Assembly: GCA_038735125.1 (NCBI GenBank)
Contig: JAVYNU010000008.1
Location: 1-64,000 of the forward strand
DNA: 64,000 nucleotides
Direction: 5' to 3'
Source of the DNA: Ignisphaera sp.
Lineage (GTDB): Archaea > Thermoproteota > Thermoprotei_A > Sulfolobales > Ignisphaeraceae
Below are positions 1 to 9,170 of the stretch, one piece after another (within the stretch, counting starts at the first letter, position 1; the number at the start of each line of letters is the position of its first letter). Below the pieces are notes generated by a model, which did no database searches, was not told the DNA's origin, and saw only the letters and a list, made by a program, of their open reading frames with translations. The translations under genes and the position numbers were made by a program.

Positions 1-649
1 GTCTGCTGTTGTTGTTAGGGATCTTGTTAAGGTCTATGGTAGGGGGTCTGTAGGTGTTGATGGCCTTTCTTTTACTGTTGGCGATGGTGAGATATATGCT
101 TTGGTTGGGCCTAATGGGAGTGGTAAGACAACTACTCTTAGGATTATAGCTACTTTGATTAAGCCTACTAGAGGTAGTGTCTATGTCTATGGTGTTGACG
201 TTGTTAAAGAGCCTCTTCGTGTTAGGTCTATGATCAACTACCTGCCTGAAGAGGCTGGTGCATACAGGGATTTGACTGGCTATGACTTCATAAAGTTTAT
301 GCTTTCCCTAAGGTTTGGTGGTACAAAGCTTGAAGAAGCTGTTGAAGAAGCTGCCAAAATATGCGATCTCGGAAACACTTTGAAAAAGCCTATTAGAACA
401 TATAGCAAGGGCATGAAAAGAATACTCGCCGTCGCAACTGTTCTAGCCTCCAAACCAAAACTCCTAATACTAGACGAGCCAACAACCGGACTAGACGTTG
501 AGAAAAGCATATATGTTAGAGACCTGATTAAAAAATACGATAGAGATGTTGCAATAGGCGCCGCTACTGGTCCTCTACTCGCTAAAATTGGTGGTTGGCT
601 TGGTGGTCTTAGGATATTCGCTAAGCTACCCGCTTGGCTGAGGTGGTAA
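1..649 (+). CDS. ABC transporter ATP-binding protein, 5'-partial, abnormal C-terminus
   Basis: The frame is open from base 2, so the real start lies left of the window. About 215 residues are visible, with a Walker A (GPNGSGKT), a degenerate signature (YSKGM) and a Walker B plus D-loop (LLILDEPTTGLD), which is the order of an ABC-2 type export ATPase. Some 14 residues after the D-loop the sequence stops resembling the family. The H-loop histidine and the C-terminal third are missing, replaced by a short glycine/tryptophan-rich hydrophobic tail. This suggests an internal deletion that fused the ATPase to the end of another gene, so activity is doubtful. The following small membrane ORF starts one base after the stop. 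Confidence 0.75.
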   Translation, partial: SAVVVRDLVKVYGRGSVGVDGLSFTVGDGEIYALVGPNGSGKTTTLRIIATLIKPTRGSVYVYGVDVVKEPLRVRSMINYLPEEAGAYRDLTGYDFIKFMLSLRFGGTKLEEAVEEAAKICDLGNTLKKPIRTYSKGMKRILAVATVLASKPKLLILDEPTTGLDVEKSIYVRDLIKKYDRDVAIGAATGPLLAKIGGWLGGLRIFAKLPAWLRW

Positions 650-650
650 G

Positions 651-887
651 GTGAAGCTTTTTCAATTAAAATTATATATCAAATTATGTGTTTTGTGGTT
701 TATTAGCGGTCTTATTGTGGCAATTCCTGTTTATGTGCTAGTATTAAGTATTCTCCCACACTATGTGAGGTATATAGAGCCACAGCCACTCAACTACTCA
801 ATACTTCAAGCCCTTGTGTGGGCAGCGTTTATGTCTATTGTAATGCCAATAGTACAAAGGTTTGAGAAAAAGAAGAGGGCTAAATAG
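651..887 (+). CDS. Small two-helix membrane protein, unknown
   Basis: This is a 78-residue protein with a GTG start one base after the ABC ATPase stop, so the two are probably cotranslated. Two hydrophobic segments are visible at about residues 10-34 and 50-67, and the C-terminus ends in a lysine/arginine cluster (EKKKRAK) expected to face the cytoplasm. I do not recognise the family. It could be a membrane partner of the upstream ATPase or the end of a permease locus damaged by the same deletion. No catalytic motif is visible. Confidence 0.5.
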   Translation: MKLFQLKLYIKLCVLWFISGLIVAIPVYVLVLSILPHYVRYIEPQPLNYSILQALVWAAFMSIVMPIVQRFEKKKRAK

Positions 888-1296
888 TTTGGAGAGACCT
901 TGACATGTCATCCCATAGATTAAGCATCTCTACACCTCCTATATTCATTTAGATCCGCCTCTTTAGATCTAGGAGGCATAGTGTCTTTCTTCATTAGCTC
1001 TTTCCCACGGTAGACCATTCTCTCTAAGAAGACATGATAAATTACAAAACTTTGCATGAACTAGAAATTCTCACTTAGGGTCGTAGACTACAATAAAGCA
1101 TTTAACTTTTGAGAAAACCTTATTGCTTGCTCTTGTAAAGATCTCATACATCCTAGGAACTTTGATTGTATAGCAGTTCTAACCGGGTTCAAATCCCGGT
1201 CGCCACGCCAAAGAATTATCTTCTCCATAAAAAAACAGTTTAACTGGATTGCAAGACATCTGCTTTATGTTTTAGTGGACTAGAAAACTGTAGCTA
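888..1296. other. Intergenic region with inverted repeats and a tRNA fragment
   Basis: No credible gene is seen here. The stretch contains a perfect 10-base palindrome (901-910), a 7-base inverted repeat (CCTCCTA at 935-941 and TAGGAGG at 970-976) enclosing two copies of TAGATC, and the 3' end of a tRNA at 1183-1210 (listed separately). Together with the damaged genes on both sides it looks like an old recombination or insertion scar. Confidence 0.45.
1183..1210 (+). repeat. 3' fragment of a tRNA gene (T arm, acceptor strand, CCA): probable attachment-site scar
   Basis: The bases form a perfect T arm (CCGGG, loop TTCAAAT, CCCGG), then a seven-base acceptor 3' strand (TCGCCAC), a discriminator G and an encoded CCA. 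No anticodon stem pairs upstream, and the expected 5' acceptor strand GTGGCGA was not found in the preceding 300 bases. It is therefore a tRNA 3' end without the rest of the gene, as left by integrases that recombine into tRNA genes. A 3' half of a split tRNA is an alternative, but no anticodon half is recognisable here. Confidence 0.6.
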
Positions 1297-1533
1297 TTGC
1301 AGGAGCAGGGGCTAGCTGTTGTCGGCAGTATACACGCTGGTTTCTATGTTAAGGTGAAGAGGTTTCTGCGGCTAGATGAAACTGTTGTTGGCGATGGCTA
1401 CGCTGTTTATCTGGGGCAGGAGGCGAATCGGGCTGTTGGGTGTGCTCGTCTAGGTGTTGAAGCGTATGTGGTTGGTGCTGTGGGTAACGACTATGTAAAC
1501 AGAGTTTTGATTATCTCTAGGATTTTTCTGTAA
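1297..1533 (+). pseudogene. Truncated PfkB/ribokinase-family kinase remnant
   Basis: A TTG-initiated 78-codon frame matches only the N-terminus of PfkB-family sugar kinases: an initial VVGS strand, the DETV substrate-lid region, a decayed form of the GGKGANQA motif (read here as LGQEANRA) and the following ARLG-VVGAVGND segment. The similarity ends near 1488, and the rest of the frame runs into the 3' end of aroD on the other strand. The ATP-binding and catalytic C-terminal domain is absent. It cannot be a functional kinase and is part of the scar at this edge. Confidence 0.7.
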
Positions 1534-2144
1534 TGCATCTGACCCTTGGCTGTAGGTTCTGTCACATAGCCGTAGACAAGTTTTGAGCCTAGTAATGCGA
1601 AAGCTATTCTCTCTACAGGGTCTGTTGACATGGGCATAACAGCTATGTTGTCGCCTAACTCAAGTAGGCTGGCCAAGAACTTTTTATAGCCTTTGAAAGG
1701 TGTTGTAGCTATCTTTACAGCAAATGCCTTGTCAACATACTTTTTTACACTGTTTTTTATTTCGAGAAGCGACCTCGGTTTATCAAATAGATGGATAGAC
1801 ACAATAGCGTCTTCATATTCGATGCCATGTCTCTCCACAAAGCTTATTTCAACATCGTATAGTATGCCAAGTTCTCTCCAAAGCCTTATCAACCTCTTCT
1901 TCAACTCTGGATCAAATATTTTTGCACCCCCCTCACTGTACTCCCTGAGAGTTGCTATGACATTCCTACCCCTGAACACGGTGTAGTCTATACTGCTAGG
2001 GTTATCGAAGTAGTCTAGCCTAATCTCGACATAGTCTGCATCGCTGATTGAGAGAGCTGTCTCGAGATCCTCTAGGCTTTTTATGGGAATAGATGCTACA
2101 ACAAGTGGGCGTCTAGTTGATGCACCTACCCTGCTAGAACACAT
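1491..2144 (-). CDS. aroD: 3-dehydroquinate dehydratase, type I
   Basis: This enzyme removes water from 3-dehydroquinate to give 3-dehydroshikimate, step 3 of the shikimate pathway. The 217-residue protein is a typical archaeal type I length. Visible residues are the substrate-binding EIRLD (about 40-44), the catalytic histidine in SIHLF (H118), the Schiff-base lysine in AVKIA (K144) and the C-terminal GYVTEPTAKGQ loop. It is the last gene of the aromatic operon, and its start overlaps the end of aroA by 11 bases, implying translational coupling. Its 3' end overlaps the PfkB remnant on the opposite strand. Confidence 0.93.
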   Translation of the reverse strand: MCSSRVGASTRRPLVVASIPIKSLEDLETALSISDADYVEIRLDYFDNPSSIDYTVFRGRNVIATLREYSEGGAKIFDPELKKRLIRLWRELGILYDVEISFVERHGIEYEDAIVSIHLFDKPRSLLEIKNSVKKYVDKAFAVKIATTPFKGYKKFLASLLELGDNIAVMPMSTDPVERIAFALLGSKLVYGYVTEPTAKGQMHYRKILEIIKTLFT

Positions 2145-3369
2145 CTATATTTCCACCCAACGATATTAAGTCTCTCCAGAAGCCCGGATTGCTTTTATTG
2201 ACACACTCAGCCTTGTCTATGGAGCCCCCAGCCCTAAGGGCTATTGCTGCAAACATCATGGCGATTCTGTGGTCGTCAGGACAATAGATGCTTGTCTCGC
2301 GAGGCTCCCCACCAATTATATGAATGGCGTTGCCCCTTGTATACGCATCCACGCCAAAGGCTCTAAGCGTCGACACTATAGTTTCGACTCTATCACTTTC
2401 CTTTATCCTCAAATTCTCTATACCCTCGATAACAGTCTCACCCCTTGCCACAGCCGCTAGAGGCGCTATAGACACTGCTAGATCCGGGTCATCGAAAACA
2501 TTGATTCTTATACCCGAATAGTCGTCAGATGCTTTTGCATGCCAAACCCCATTGCTGTACAGGCTATATCCACCCATCTCTCTATAAGCATCAACCACCC
2601 TATGGGGCTTTGCATCGCCAGCCAGATTAGCTAGGTTGCCAACAGCTATTTCACCTCCTGTCAAAAGGGCTGAGGATACATAGAATGATGCTAACAGGTA
2701 GTCGCCTGGCACACTACCTGTGTACCCCCTCAGCTTCTCAGCAACATTAACATCTATTCTATTTTCATACATCTTGACATCCACCCCCAAGACAGTTAGA
2801 ACCTCTGCCGTCAGCTCTACGTATCTCCTTGAAGCCAAAGGCGGGATAATCTTTATTGTCCCGCCGCCCACCATAGCAAATGCTATCATAAACCCGCTTA
2901 TGTATTGGCTACTCTCATGACCAGAAATCTCTATGTACGTATCTCTAAGCCTCCCCTCCATTACAGTAGGCAGAGAATTATTTGAAAACGCGACCCCCCT
3001 GCTAGACAAAGCTTCTACCACAGCCTTGATGGGTCTCCTCCTAAGCGACTCACCGCCATCTATATAGATTTTACCACCAACAACAGCTGCAATCGGTATC
3101 AGCATTCTTAAAACAGTTGCAGAACCCCTTAAATATATCCTATCACTGTGCAGAGCAATTCTCTCTGGCCTTATGAATCTCCTCCCATCGAATCTAACAC
3201 CAAAAACAGATATAGCATCTAATGCGTCTGCAACATCGTCAGATAGCATAAGGTTGTCAAGAGCAATGTCTGTGAATAGCGATGAGAATACTAGTCTAAT
3301 TGCATAGTTTTTCGATGGTGGTGCAGAGACTTTTCCACGTATGATAGACTTTCTTATCACAGCCCTCAA
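2134..3369 (-). CDS. aroA: 3-phosphoshikimate 1-carboxyvinyltransferase (EPSP synthase)
   Basis: This enzyme transfers the enolpyruvyl group of PEP to shikimate 3-phosphate. The 411-residue protein has the N-terminal substrate motif PPSKNYAIR, with lysine 20 and arginine 25 conserved, although the usual SKS is SKN here. It also has the hinge motif RGSATVLRML, the RRRPI segment, a C-terminal DDHRIAMM motif and KSNPGFWRDL at the end. It overlaps aroK by four bases and aroD by 11. The Ser-to-Asn change in SKS is unusual but sits in an otherwise well-preserved enzyme. Confidence 0.95.
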   Translation of the reverse strand: MRAVIRKSIIRGKVSAPPSKNYAIRLVFSSLFTDIALDNLMLSDDVADALDAISVFGVRFDGRRFIRPERIALHSDRIYLRGSATVLRMLIPIAAVVGGKIYIDGGESLRRRPIKAVVEALSSRGVAFSNNSLPTVMEGRLRDTYIEISGHESSQYISGFMIAFAMVGGGTIKIIPPLASRRYVELTAEVLTVLGVDVKMYENRIDVNVAEKLRGYTGSVPGDYLLASFYVSSALLTGGEIAVGNLANLAGDAKPHRVVDAYREMGGYSLYSNGVWHAKASDDYSGIRINVFDDPDLAVSIAPLAAVARGETVIEGIENLRIKESDRVETIVSTLRAFGVDAYTRGNAIHIIGGEPRETSIYCPDDHRIAMMFAAIALRAGGSIDKAECVNKSNPGFWRDLISLGGNIDVF

Positions 3370-4163
3370 GGTTTTTCACCTAGTCTAACAAATCTATGCA
3401 TATATACCTCACCATACCTGCCAAAGAGATCTAACACAGGCCCTTCGTCGCCAAGCCTACAAACAGCGAAGATCGCAGGGCCGTTGCCCGAGACCCCTGC
3501 TGCCAGAGCACCGAGTTCGAGGGCCTTCCTCGGGATATCCTCTGGATAGTTTAGAAGCCTGGCTATGGCAAGCCCATTTATGGTCATGGCCTTTAGTATC
3601 TCCCCCTGCACAGCAATGTTGTAGGCCTCTACAAATATGTGGGAAAACCTTCTAAGTTTCTCAACATCTATTTGAGGTCTTTGAACATTTTTTGGTAGAA
3701 GAACAACTGCTGCAAGCTCGGATTTGTTGTCTACAACCCTCAGAATCTTCATGTTTGTATTATCTGTGAATACAATTCCACCATAGTACGCCGCAGCTGC
3801 ATCGTCTAAGGCGCCCGTTATAGACACTCCCGCTATTTTCGATAGCTCTGCTGCAAGTCTAGGAACATCAAGCTCTTCTAGCGAAAAGTGTCTTCTCAGA
3901 GCATCTATTAGCGCTACCGCCACCGAGCTACTACTCTTTAAACCGCTTCCCATCGGCACATCAGATTCTATTTCCACACACACCTTGGGCAATCCATATC
4001 TAGCTGTGAAATAGTTTATTATTGTTTCAACAAGTCTCGATGTATTTGTCGCAGCATCGCCACAAGATCTAATCTTTACCCGTGTCTTCATATCTATGGC
4101 CGCTGCCGATCCTAGGCCAGAGGGTATGGCATTAACTATTGATATCCCTCCCCATGCTGACAT
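3366..4163 (-). CDS. aroK: Shikimate kinase, archaeal GHMP type
   Basis: This 265-residue kinase phosphorylates shikimate at O3 using ATP. It is not related to bacterial P-loop AroK. It shows GHMP-superfamily motifs: the glycine/serine-rich phosphate loop [11 protein letters not shown] (about 70-80), a [13 protein letters not shown] segment with the likely catalytic aspartate, and the C-terminal motif [10 protein letters not shown]. Its position between aroC and aroA supports shikimate rather than homoserine or mevalonate as substrate. The start overlaps the aroC end by 28 bases. Confidence 0.92.
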   Translation of the reverse strand: MSAWGGISIVNAIPSGLGSAAAIDMKTRVKIRSCGDAATNTSRLVETIINYFTARYGLPKVCVEIESDVPMGSGLKSSSSVAVALIDALRRHFSLEELDVPRLAAELSKIAGVSITGALDDAAAAYYGGIVFTDNTNMKILRVVDNKSELAAVVLLPKNVQRPQIDVEKLRRFSHIFVEAYNIAVQGEILKAMTINGLAIARLLNYPEDIPRKALELGALAAGVSGNGPAIFAVCRLGDEGPVLDLFGRYGEVYMHRFVRLGEKP

Positions 4164-5308
4164 ATCTCCCTATACCTCTTCCACCTATCCTCAACAACAT
4201 CAGCATCTTTTTGGCTAAGCCGTGTCGAAGGTATTAGACCAGATCTGATAGCGTGGTCGACCAGGGTTATAGCAGTCATGGCCTCTACAACAGCAACACC
4301 TCTAATACCAATGCACGGATCGTGTCTTCCCTCAACAACAATGGTTTTTTCCTCAAGTGTTCTAATATCGACTGTCTTTATCGGTTTTCTGATCGAGCTT
4401 GTCGGCTTGAAGACACATCTAAAAACTATCTGCTCCCCAGTTGATATACCGCCTACTATCCCCCCATAGAAATTGTTCCTCCACCTGATATCGCCGTTAA
4501 CGACTATGAGCTCGTCAGACACCTCACTACCCCTCTTATAGGCGGCTTCAAACCCTATACCAAGTTCGAAGCCGATAACAGCAGGTATTGACATGACTGC
4601 TTTGGCTAGATCGGCTTTGAGTTTATCGAAAACGGGTTCCCCCAGACCCCTTGGAACACCATCTACAACCACTCTAACTAGCGCCCCCACACTATCACCT
4701 TCTTTAATGGCCTCTTCCAAAATCTTTTGGAATGTCACTTCATACTCCTCCTTACAAGCCCTGAATCTTCTGCATCTAGATTTGAGAACATCTTCAAATG
4801 TTATACCCTCTTTGATTCTAGTGCCGTCAACAGCCTCTACACAGCCAGCCACTTTCGTATCTAGCAACATGAGAAGCTTTTTGGCTATAGCTCCTGCTGC
4901 AACCCTTGCCACAGTCTCTCTGCCGCTAGCCCTTCCACCACCTCTATAATCCCAGTTCTCAAAGCCATAGCGAAATATGTATGGAAGATCTGCATGCCCA
5001 GGCCTCGGGGTGTATTTCATCTTTTCGTAGTAACTAGAATCAACATCTGTGTTCTCAACCACAATTGCTATTGGCGCTCCAGTGGTTCTGCCGTTGAAGA
5101 CCCCGCTGACAATCTTAGCTCTATCCTGTTCCCTTCTCGGCGATGTATATGCATAGCCAGGTCTTCTAAATGATAGCTCAAAGTTTATGTCATCTTCTGA
5201 TATTGGCAGACCAGCTGGAACACCATCTACGACAACCCCTATTAGCGGCCCATGGCTTTCGCCAAATGTTGTAATTCTAAACATTTTACCAAATGAGTTT
5301 CCTGGCAT
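4136..5308 (-). CDS. aroC: Chorismate synthase
   Basis: This enzyme converts EPSP to chorismate using reduced FMN. Family signatures are clear: [11 protein letters not shown] near the N-terminus, [21 protein letters not shown], and [11 protein letters not shown] with its basic phosphate-binding residues. I place the start at the ATG at 5308 (MPGNSFGK), because the family begins with NSFG and the five upstream residues of the longer frame look unrelated. The protein is then 390 residues long. The gene lies between aroE, with which it overlaps, and aroK in the aromatic operon. Confidence 0.95.
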   Translation of the reverse strand: MPGNSFGKMFRITTFGESHGPLIGVVVDGVPAGLPISEDDINFELSFRRPGYAYTSPRREQDRAKIVSGVFNGRTTGAPIAIVVENTDVDSSYYEKMKYTPRPGHADLPYIFRYGFENWDYRGGGRASGRETVARVAAGAIAKKLLMLLDTKVAGCVEAVDGTRIKEGITFEDVLKSRCRRFRACKEEYEVTFQKILEEAIKEGDSVGALVRVVVDGVPRGLGEPVFDKLKADLAKAVMSIPAVIGFELGIGFEAAYKRGSEVSDELIVVNGDIRWRNNFYGGIVGGISTGEQIVFRCVFKPTSSIRKPIKTVDIRTLEEKTIVVEGRHDPCIGIRGVAVVEAMTAITLVDHAIRSGLIPSTRLSQKDADVVEDRWKRYREICQHGEGYQ

Positions 5309-6089
5309 GGAGGTGCGCCACAACCTTTTCGCTTGGAAAGTCTATTCCAAGCCATATCCTCTGTGCTTCAAGAGCCTGGCCAACAAGTATCTCCAGCCCA
5401 TTGATCACAGCTGCCCCCACGCCTCTGGCTCTTCTAACAACAGATGTTTCTACAGGTCTATAGACAAGCTCTATAGCTAGCTTGAGGCCCCCATGGAAAC
5501 AGCTATCCGGTACAAAGTCTGGGTTTGGGGTAGCGTTAACAACTACAGCTGCCTCTCTACATGCTGAAGCACTGGACATCTCCACATCAACATATTTTCT
5601 AAGCTCCTTAACCAGCCTCTCTGCTCTATCACTAGATCTGTTGACAATCCTTATCCTACAGCCCCTTTCTCCCAGTGCCAATACAACAGCTTTAGCTGCT
5701 CCCCCAGCCCCAAAAACATAGCAAACCCCATTCTCGAGAAGCTCCTTATGGGGCTCGACAAGCTTTTTCAATGCTATGTAGTCTGTGTTGTAGCCCCTAC
5801 CTCTATACACAGTATTGACAGCGCCAACCCTCTCTGCAGAAGCGTCGAACGAGGTTAGATACTGCATAATCCTTTCTTTATACGGTATCGTTACATTGAG
5901 CCCCTCGCAAATGTCTATAAGGGCCCTGGCAACATAATCGAACTTCTCTTCAGCAACATCAAAAACGAGGTAAACAGCGTTGTAGCCAACCTCTCTGAAG
6001 ATGTAGTTGTGTATAGCTGGGGAGAGTGTATAGCCTATGTTTCTTCCCAAAATACCGAATATTTTTGTTGAAGAGTCTATCCAAAACAT
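5286..6089 (-). CDS. aroE: Shikimate dehydrogenase
   Basis: This NADPH-dependent enzyme reduces 3-dehydroshikimate to shikimate. The 267-residue protein carries the substrate site YTLSPAIHN (about 19-27), the catalytic lysine in NVTIPYKE, the GAVNTVY segment, a Rossmann GAGGAAKAV loop and the [10 protein letters not shown] stretch that usually recognises the NADP phosphate. It overlaps aroB upstream and aroC downstream, so it is translated as part of the polycistronic aromatic operon. Confidence 0.95.
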   Translation of the reverse strand: MFWIDSSTKIFGILGRNIGYTLSPAIHNYIFREVGYNAVYLVFDVAEEKFDYVARALIDICEGLNVTIPYKERIMQYLTSFDASAERVGAVNTVYRGRGYNTDYIALKKLVEPHKELLENGVCYVFGAGGAAKAVVLALGERGCRIRIVNRSSDRAERLVKELRKYVDVEMSSASACREAAVVVNATPNPDFVPDSCFHGGLKLAIELVYRPVETSVVRRARGVGAAVINGLEILVGQALEAQRIWLGIDFPSEKVVAHLHARKLIW

Positions 6090-7150
6090 TTTACCAGAGC
6101 CTCTACATAGCTATCCACATCTACTGTTACAGACCTCCACCTACCAACTTCTGTTACAATTGGTATTGTTAGACCTCTCCAACCAGCCTTCTTATCTCTA
6201 GCCACAACGCTTTTCAGGACACTCGGGTCTCTAGGTAGCTCGATGCCAAGGTCTCTAAGACTTGCCGGCAGACCATACATCTTGAGCATTTCAACTATTT
6301 CTCTATGCACATCATAGCTTGAGAGGCCCATCAAAGCTGAAACCAGAGATTCGTAGGCCATGCCAACTGCCACAGCTTTTCCATGGCTTATAGAAAAGCC
6401 TGATAGAGACTCTATTAAATGGCCTACAGTATGTCCAAAGTTCAACACAATTCTAATGCCCTTAACATCAAAAACATCCTGTTCCACCACAAACAGTTTA
6501 TCAGCTATAGACCTCTCAACAACTCTTTCAAGCGCCTCCTCATCTCTGCTAAGAATCTTTTCACTATTGCCCCTGAGAAATTCATACAATTCTTTGTCTA
6601 AGGCGAGCCCATATTTTATTACCTCAGCTAAGCCGTTTACATACTCCTGCTGTGGAAGTGTATCAAGAAACCTTGTGTCGGCCACTATGATTCTAGGCTG
6701 GTAGAATGTGCCAAGAACATTCTTCACATTTTTAAAGTTTACAGCATTCTTCCCGCCTATAGCAGCGTCTACCATGCCAAGAAGGGTTGTTGGTATGGCA
6801 ACAAAGTTGACGCCTCTAAGATATATGGATGCCGCAAATCCTGTTACATCTGTTAGCGTCCCACCCCCAAAGGCCGCCACATAGTCACTTCTTTGAATGC
6901 CTGCTTCATGCATTCTCTCTACAATCTTCAATACAACCTCTATATCCTTAGCCTCTTCACCACCTTTCAAGACAACTTCGTCAACAATGTTCCTAAAAAC
7001 CTTTAGAATGGGCGAGGGCTCTAAAACATCTTGTCTGACGAGAAGTATCTTAGCCTTTTCCGGAATCTCCTCAGCAGCCTTCTCCAGCGCCCCCCTCCCT
7101 ATAAACGCCTTCGTCTCTTGACAGCACAAAACCTTGCTTAAGACCCTCAT
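6077..7150 (-). CDS. aroB: 3-dehydroquinate synthase
   Basis: This NAD- and metal-dependent enzyme cyclises DAHP to 3-dehydroquinate. The 357-residue protein shows the nucleotide site GGGTLTDVTGFAAS, the IPTTLLGMVDAAIGGKNAVN segment and the zinc site NFGHTVGH, and is of normal length. Having both AroB and a DAHP synthase (next gene) shows that this organism uses the canonical entry to the shikimate pathway, not the archaeal aspartate-semialdehyde/AroA'-B' route. It overlaps aroE by 13 bases. Confidence 0.95.
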   Translation of the reverse strand: MRVLSKVLCCQETKAFIGRGALEKAAEEIPEKAKILLVRQDVLEPSPILKVFRNIVDEVVLKGGEEAKDIEVVLKIVERMHEAGIQRSDYVAAFGGGTLTDVTGFAASIYLRGVNFVAIPTTLLGMVDAAIGGKNAVNFKNVKNVLGTFYQPRIIVADTRFLDTLPQQEYVNGLAEVIKYGLALDKELYEFLRGNSEKILSRDEEALERVVERSIADKLFVVEQDVFDVKGIRIVLNFGHTVGHLIESLSGFSISHGKAVAVGMAYESLVSALMGLSSYDVHREIVEMLKMYGLPASLRDLGIELPRDPSVLKSVVARDKKAGWRGLTIPIVTEVGRWRSVTVDVDSYVEALVKCFG

Positions 7151-8139
7151 ACCGATCTTCCAACAGCTTCTGCAACAGCTTTTAACCTTGTCATAAGCTT
7201 CTCGAACATCTCTATTGTTAGCTGCTGTTCATTGTCGCTCAAAGCCTTTTCAGGTGATAGATGAACCTCTATAATCAGCATATCCGCTCCTGCTGTAACA
7301 GCTGCTAGGGCCAGAGGCTCTACCAAGTCTCTTCTTCCAGCAGGGTGGCTAGGATCAACAGCTATTGGTAGGTGTGTAACGGTCTTCGTATATACAGCCG
7401 ACGCTATGTCAAGTGTGAATCTGGTGCTTTTCTCAAATGATCTTATCCCCCTCTCACATAGAACCACATTTCCATTCCCTTCTAGAAGCATGTACTCTGC
7501 CGCCAACAACCACTCCTCAACGGTCATTGCCATACCCCTTTTGAGTAGCGCTGGCTTGCGGCTTTTCCCAACTTCTTTAAGCAGATGAAAGTTCTGAGAG
7601 TTTCTAGCGCCTATCTGAAGCATGTGGGCATATCTAGCCACCTTCTCAACGTCTCTAGTGTCCATAACCTCTGTCACTATGGGCAACCCAGTTTCCTCAT
7701 AAACTCTCTTCAAAATCTCGAGCCCTTTTTCCCCAAGACCCTGGAAACTGTATGGGCTTGTCCTAGGCTTGTAAGCTCCACCCCTGAACATCTTTGCGCC
7801 AGCTCTTTTCACAGCTTTTGCAATTTCTATAGCTAGCTCCTCATCCTCTATCGCGCAGGGTCCTGCAGCAACAACAACGCTTCTACCACCAATCTCAACA
7901 CCGTCAACATCGACTACGGTTTTATCCCTCTTCCACTCACTAGACGCTAGCTGGTATGGTCTAGAGGGCTTGACCTTCACCTCGACACTGTCATCAACAA
8001 TGTCTTCAACTAGCTTATCTGGCCATGCAACAACTATTCTCCTTCCATATAGGTCGACCACTCTATAAGATGCTGATCTAGCCACTATCTTCTCTACCAA
8101 TTGCGATGGATCTGAATTGCTTTTTAGGATGAAGAGCAT
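7147..8139 (-). CDS. aroF: 3-deoxy-7-phosphoheptulonate (DAHP) synthase, Ibeta type
   Basis: This enzyme condenses PEP with erythrose 4-phosphate, committing carbon to aromatics. The 330-residue protein has an N-terminal ferredoxin-like regulatory domain (about 1-65), as in Thermotoga and Bacillus forms, then the barrel with VVAAGPCAIEDEE, FRGGAYKPRTSPYSFQG, the QIGARNSQNFHLL segment and the metal-binding DPSHPAGRRDLV. The regulatory domain suggests feedback control by an aromatic amino acid, which is an inference from the family. The start is preceded by GAGGTCT and lies inside the end of tyrA. Confidence 0.94.
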   Translation of the reverse strand: MLFILKSNSDPSQLVEKIVARSASYRVVDLYGRRIVVAWPDKLVEDIVDDSVEVKVKPSRPYQLASSEWKRDKTVVDVDGVEIGGRSVVVAAGPCAIEDEELAIEIAKAVKRAGAKMFRGGAYKPRTSPYSFQGLGEKGLEILKRVYEETGLPIVTEVMDTRDVEKVARYAHMLQIGARNSQNFHLLKEVGKSRKPALLKRGMAMTVEEWLLAAEYMLLEGNGNVVLCERGIRSFEKSTRFTLDIASAVYTKTVTHLPIAVDPSHPAGRRDLVEPLALAAVTAGADMLIIEVHLSPEKALSDNEQQLTIEMFEKLMTRLKAVAEAVGRSV

Positions 8140-9170
8140 AGACCTCTACCAGCATTAAAAGACAGTTCTCTTGATATATCCAAAAAACGTGATCTGATTT
8201 CCTGTGCATATGGATTTTCCCTCTGGATCTCCTCAACAGTATTGCAAATCTTTTTCAATCTAGCCACAACAGCATACACATCTCTAAATGTTGGCGTAGC
8301 AAATCTTGTGACATCGACTCCCATCTCTTTTGAGAACTTTTCAACAGCTTTGCTATAAGCCATTAGAAGAAAATGCGTCAAAGTTTGGACAACTGCCATG
8401 GCCTTTTCATGCTCATCCAGTGTTGCTACAACCGGTTCTACACCTATCGAGAGCCAAAGAGACATTGCCTCATCTATTGCACTATACCCTGTCTCACTTG
8501 GTATCAACACGACCTTCTCACCCGTGGGAGAAGAATATGGTCCAAAGAGCGGATGTGTAGAGATATATCTGAATCCGATATCCTTTGACAAACTCTCCAA
8601 ATGTTTAAACACCCTCTGTTTAGATGAGAAAATGTCCATAACGATCTTCCCCTTCATATAGCCGGCTATAGAGTCTATAAAGCCGCTTGTAAAGGCGTCC
8701 ATCGATAGAGCTAGAATTGAAATACTGCAACAGTCTAGCGCACTATGTATTGGTTTTGCATCTACTCCAAGCTCTCTTCCAACAGCCGTAGCTTTCTCTA
8801 CATCTCTACCTGTTATTGTGATTCTATATCCTTCGTTTTTAAAGCTTAGCGCAAGGGTCTTCGCCATAGCACCGTAGCCAACTATGCATATATCCCTGTC
8901 TTTAGGTGGGTCAACAACCATCGCTTTTATTTCAACAGCTTTCGAAGATGCTATAATATCTCTCGCTATTGATGTCGCAACATCTGTTGGCACACCATGT
9001 TTTGCTAACCTCTTTCTCCATTTTAGAATGACCTCCGCCTCCCTCTCAATATCTGTTATTGCCACACCTCTTCTCTTCTTCAACTCGGCTATTCTCTTAA
9101 CAAGCTCAATTCTTTTTCCAATGAGCTCGGCAATTTCATCGTCTATCCTATCTATTTCCTCCCTAAGCAT
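8124..9170 (-). CDS. tyrA: Chorismate mutase-prephenate dehydrogenase fusion
   Basis: This is a bifunctional enzyme for the tyrosine branch. Residues 1-85 form a helical AroQ chorismate mutase (LREEIDRIDDEIAELIGKR and IEREAEVI segments). Residues from about 92 form a TyrA-type dehydrogenase with a Rossmann loop (IVGYGAMAKTLA) and a THPLFGP motif. Total length is 348 residues. It would convert chorismate to prephenate and then oxidatively decarboxylate it to 4-hydroxyphenylpyruvate. Inclusion in the aro operon ties tyrosine formation to chorismate supply. It overlaps the transketolase gene by eight bases. Confidence 0.92.
   Translation of the reverse strand: MLREEIDRIDDEIAELIGKRIELVKRIAELKKRRGVAITDIEREAEVILKWRKRLAKHGVPTDVATSIARDIIASSKAVEIKAMVVDPPKDRDICIVGYGAMAKTLALSFKNEGYRITITGRDVEKATAVGRELGVDAKPIHSALDCCSISILALSMDAFTSGFIDSIAGYMKGKIVMDIFSSKQRVFKHLESLSKDIGFRYISTHPLFGPYSSPTGEKVVLIPSETGYSAIDEAMSLWLSIGVEPVVATLDEHEKAMAVVQTLTHFLLMAYSKAVEKFSKEMGVDVTRFATPTFRDVYAVVARLKKICNTVEEIQRENPYAQEIRSRFLDISRELSFNAGRGLCSSS

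Noticed and set aside
1183-1210. Complete tRNA gene
   Set aside because: No D arm, anticodon arm or 5' acceptor strand pairs with this segment in the upstream 300 bases.
1693-1986. Plus-strand frames opposite the aro genes
   Set aside because: Long open frames opposite real genes here are serine/threonine/leucine-rich complements without starts or homology.
3366-4163. Homoserine or mevalonate kinase
   Set aside because: GHMP motifs alone would allow this, but the gene overlaps aroC and aroA and no other shikimate kinase is present.
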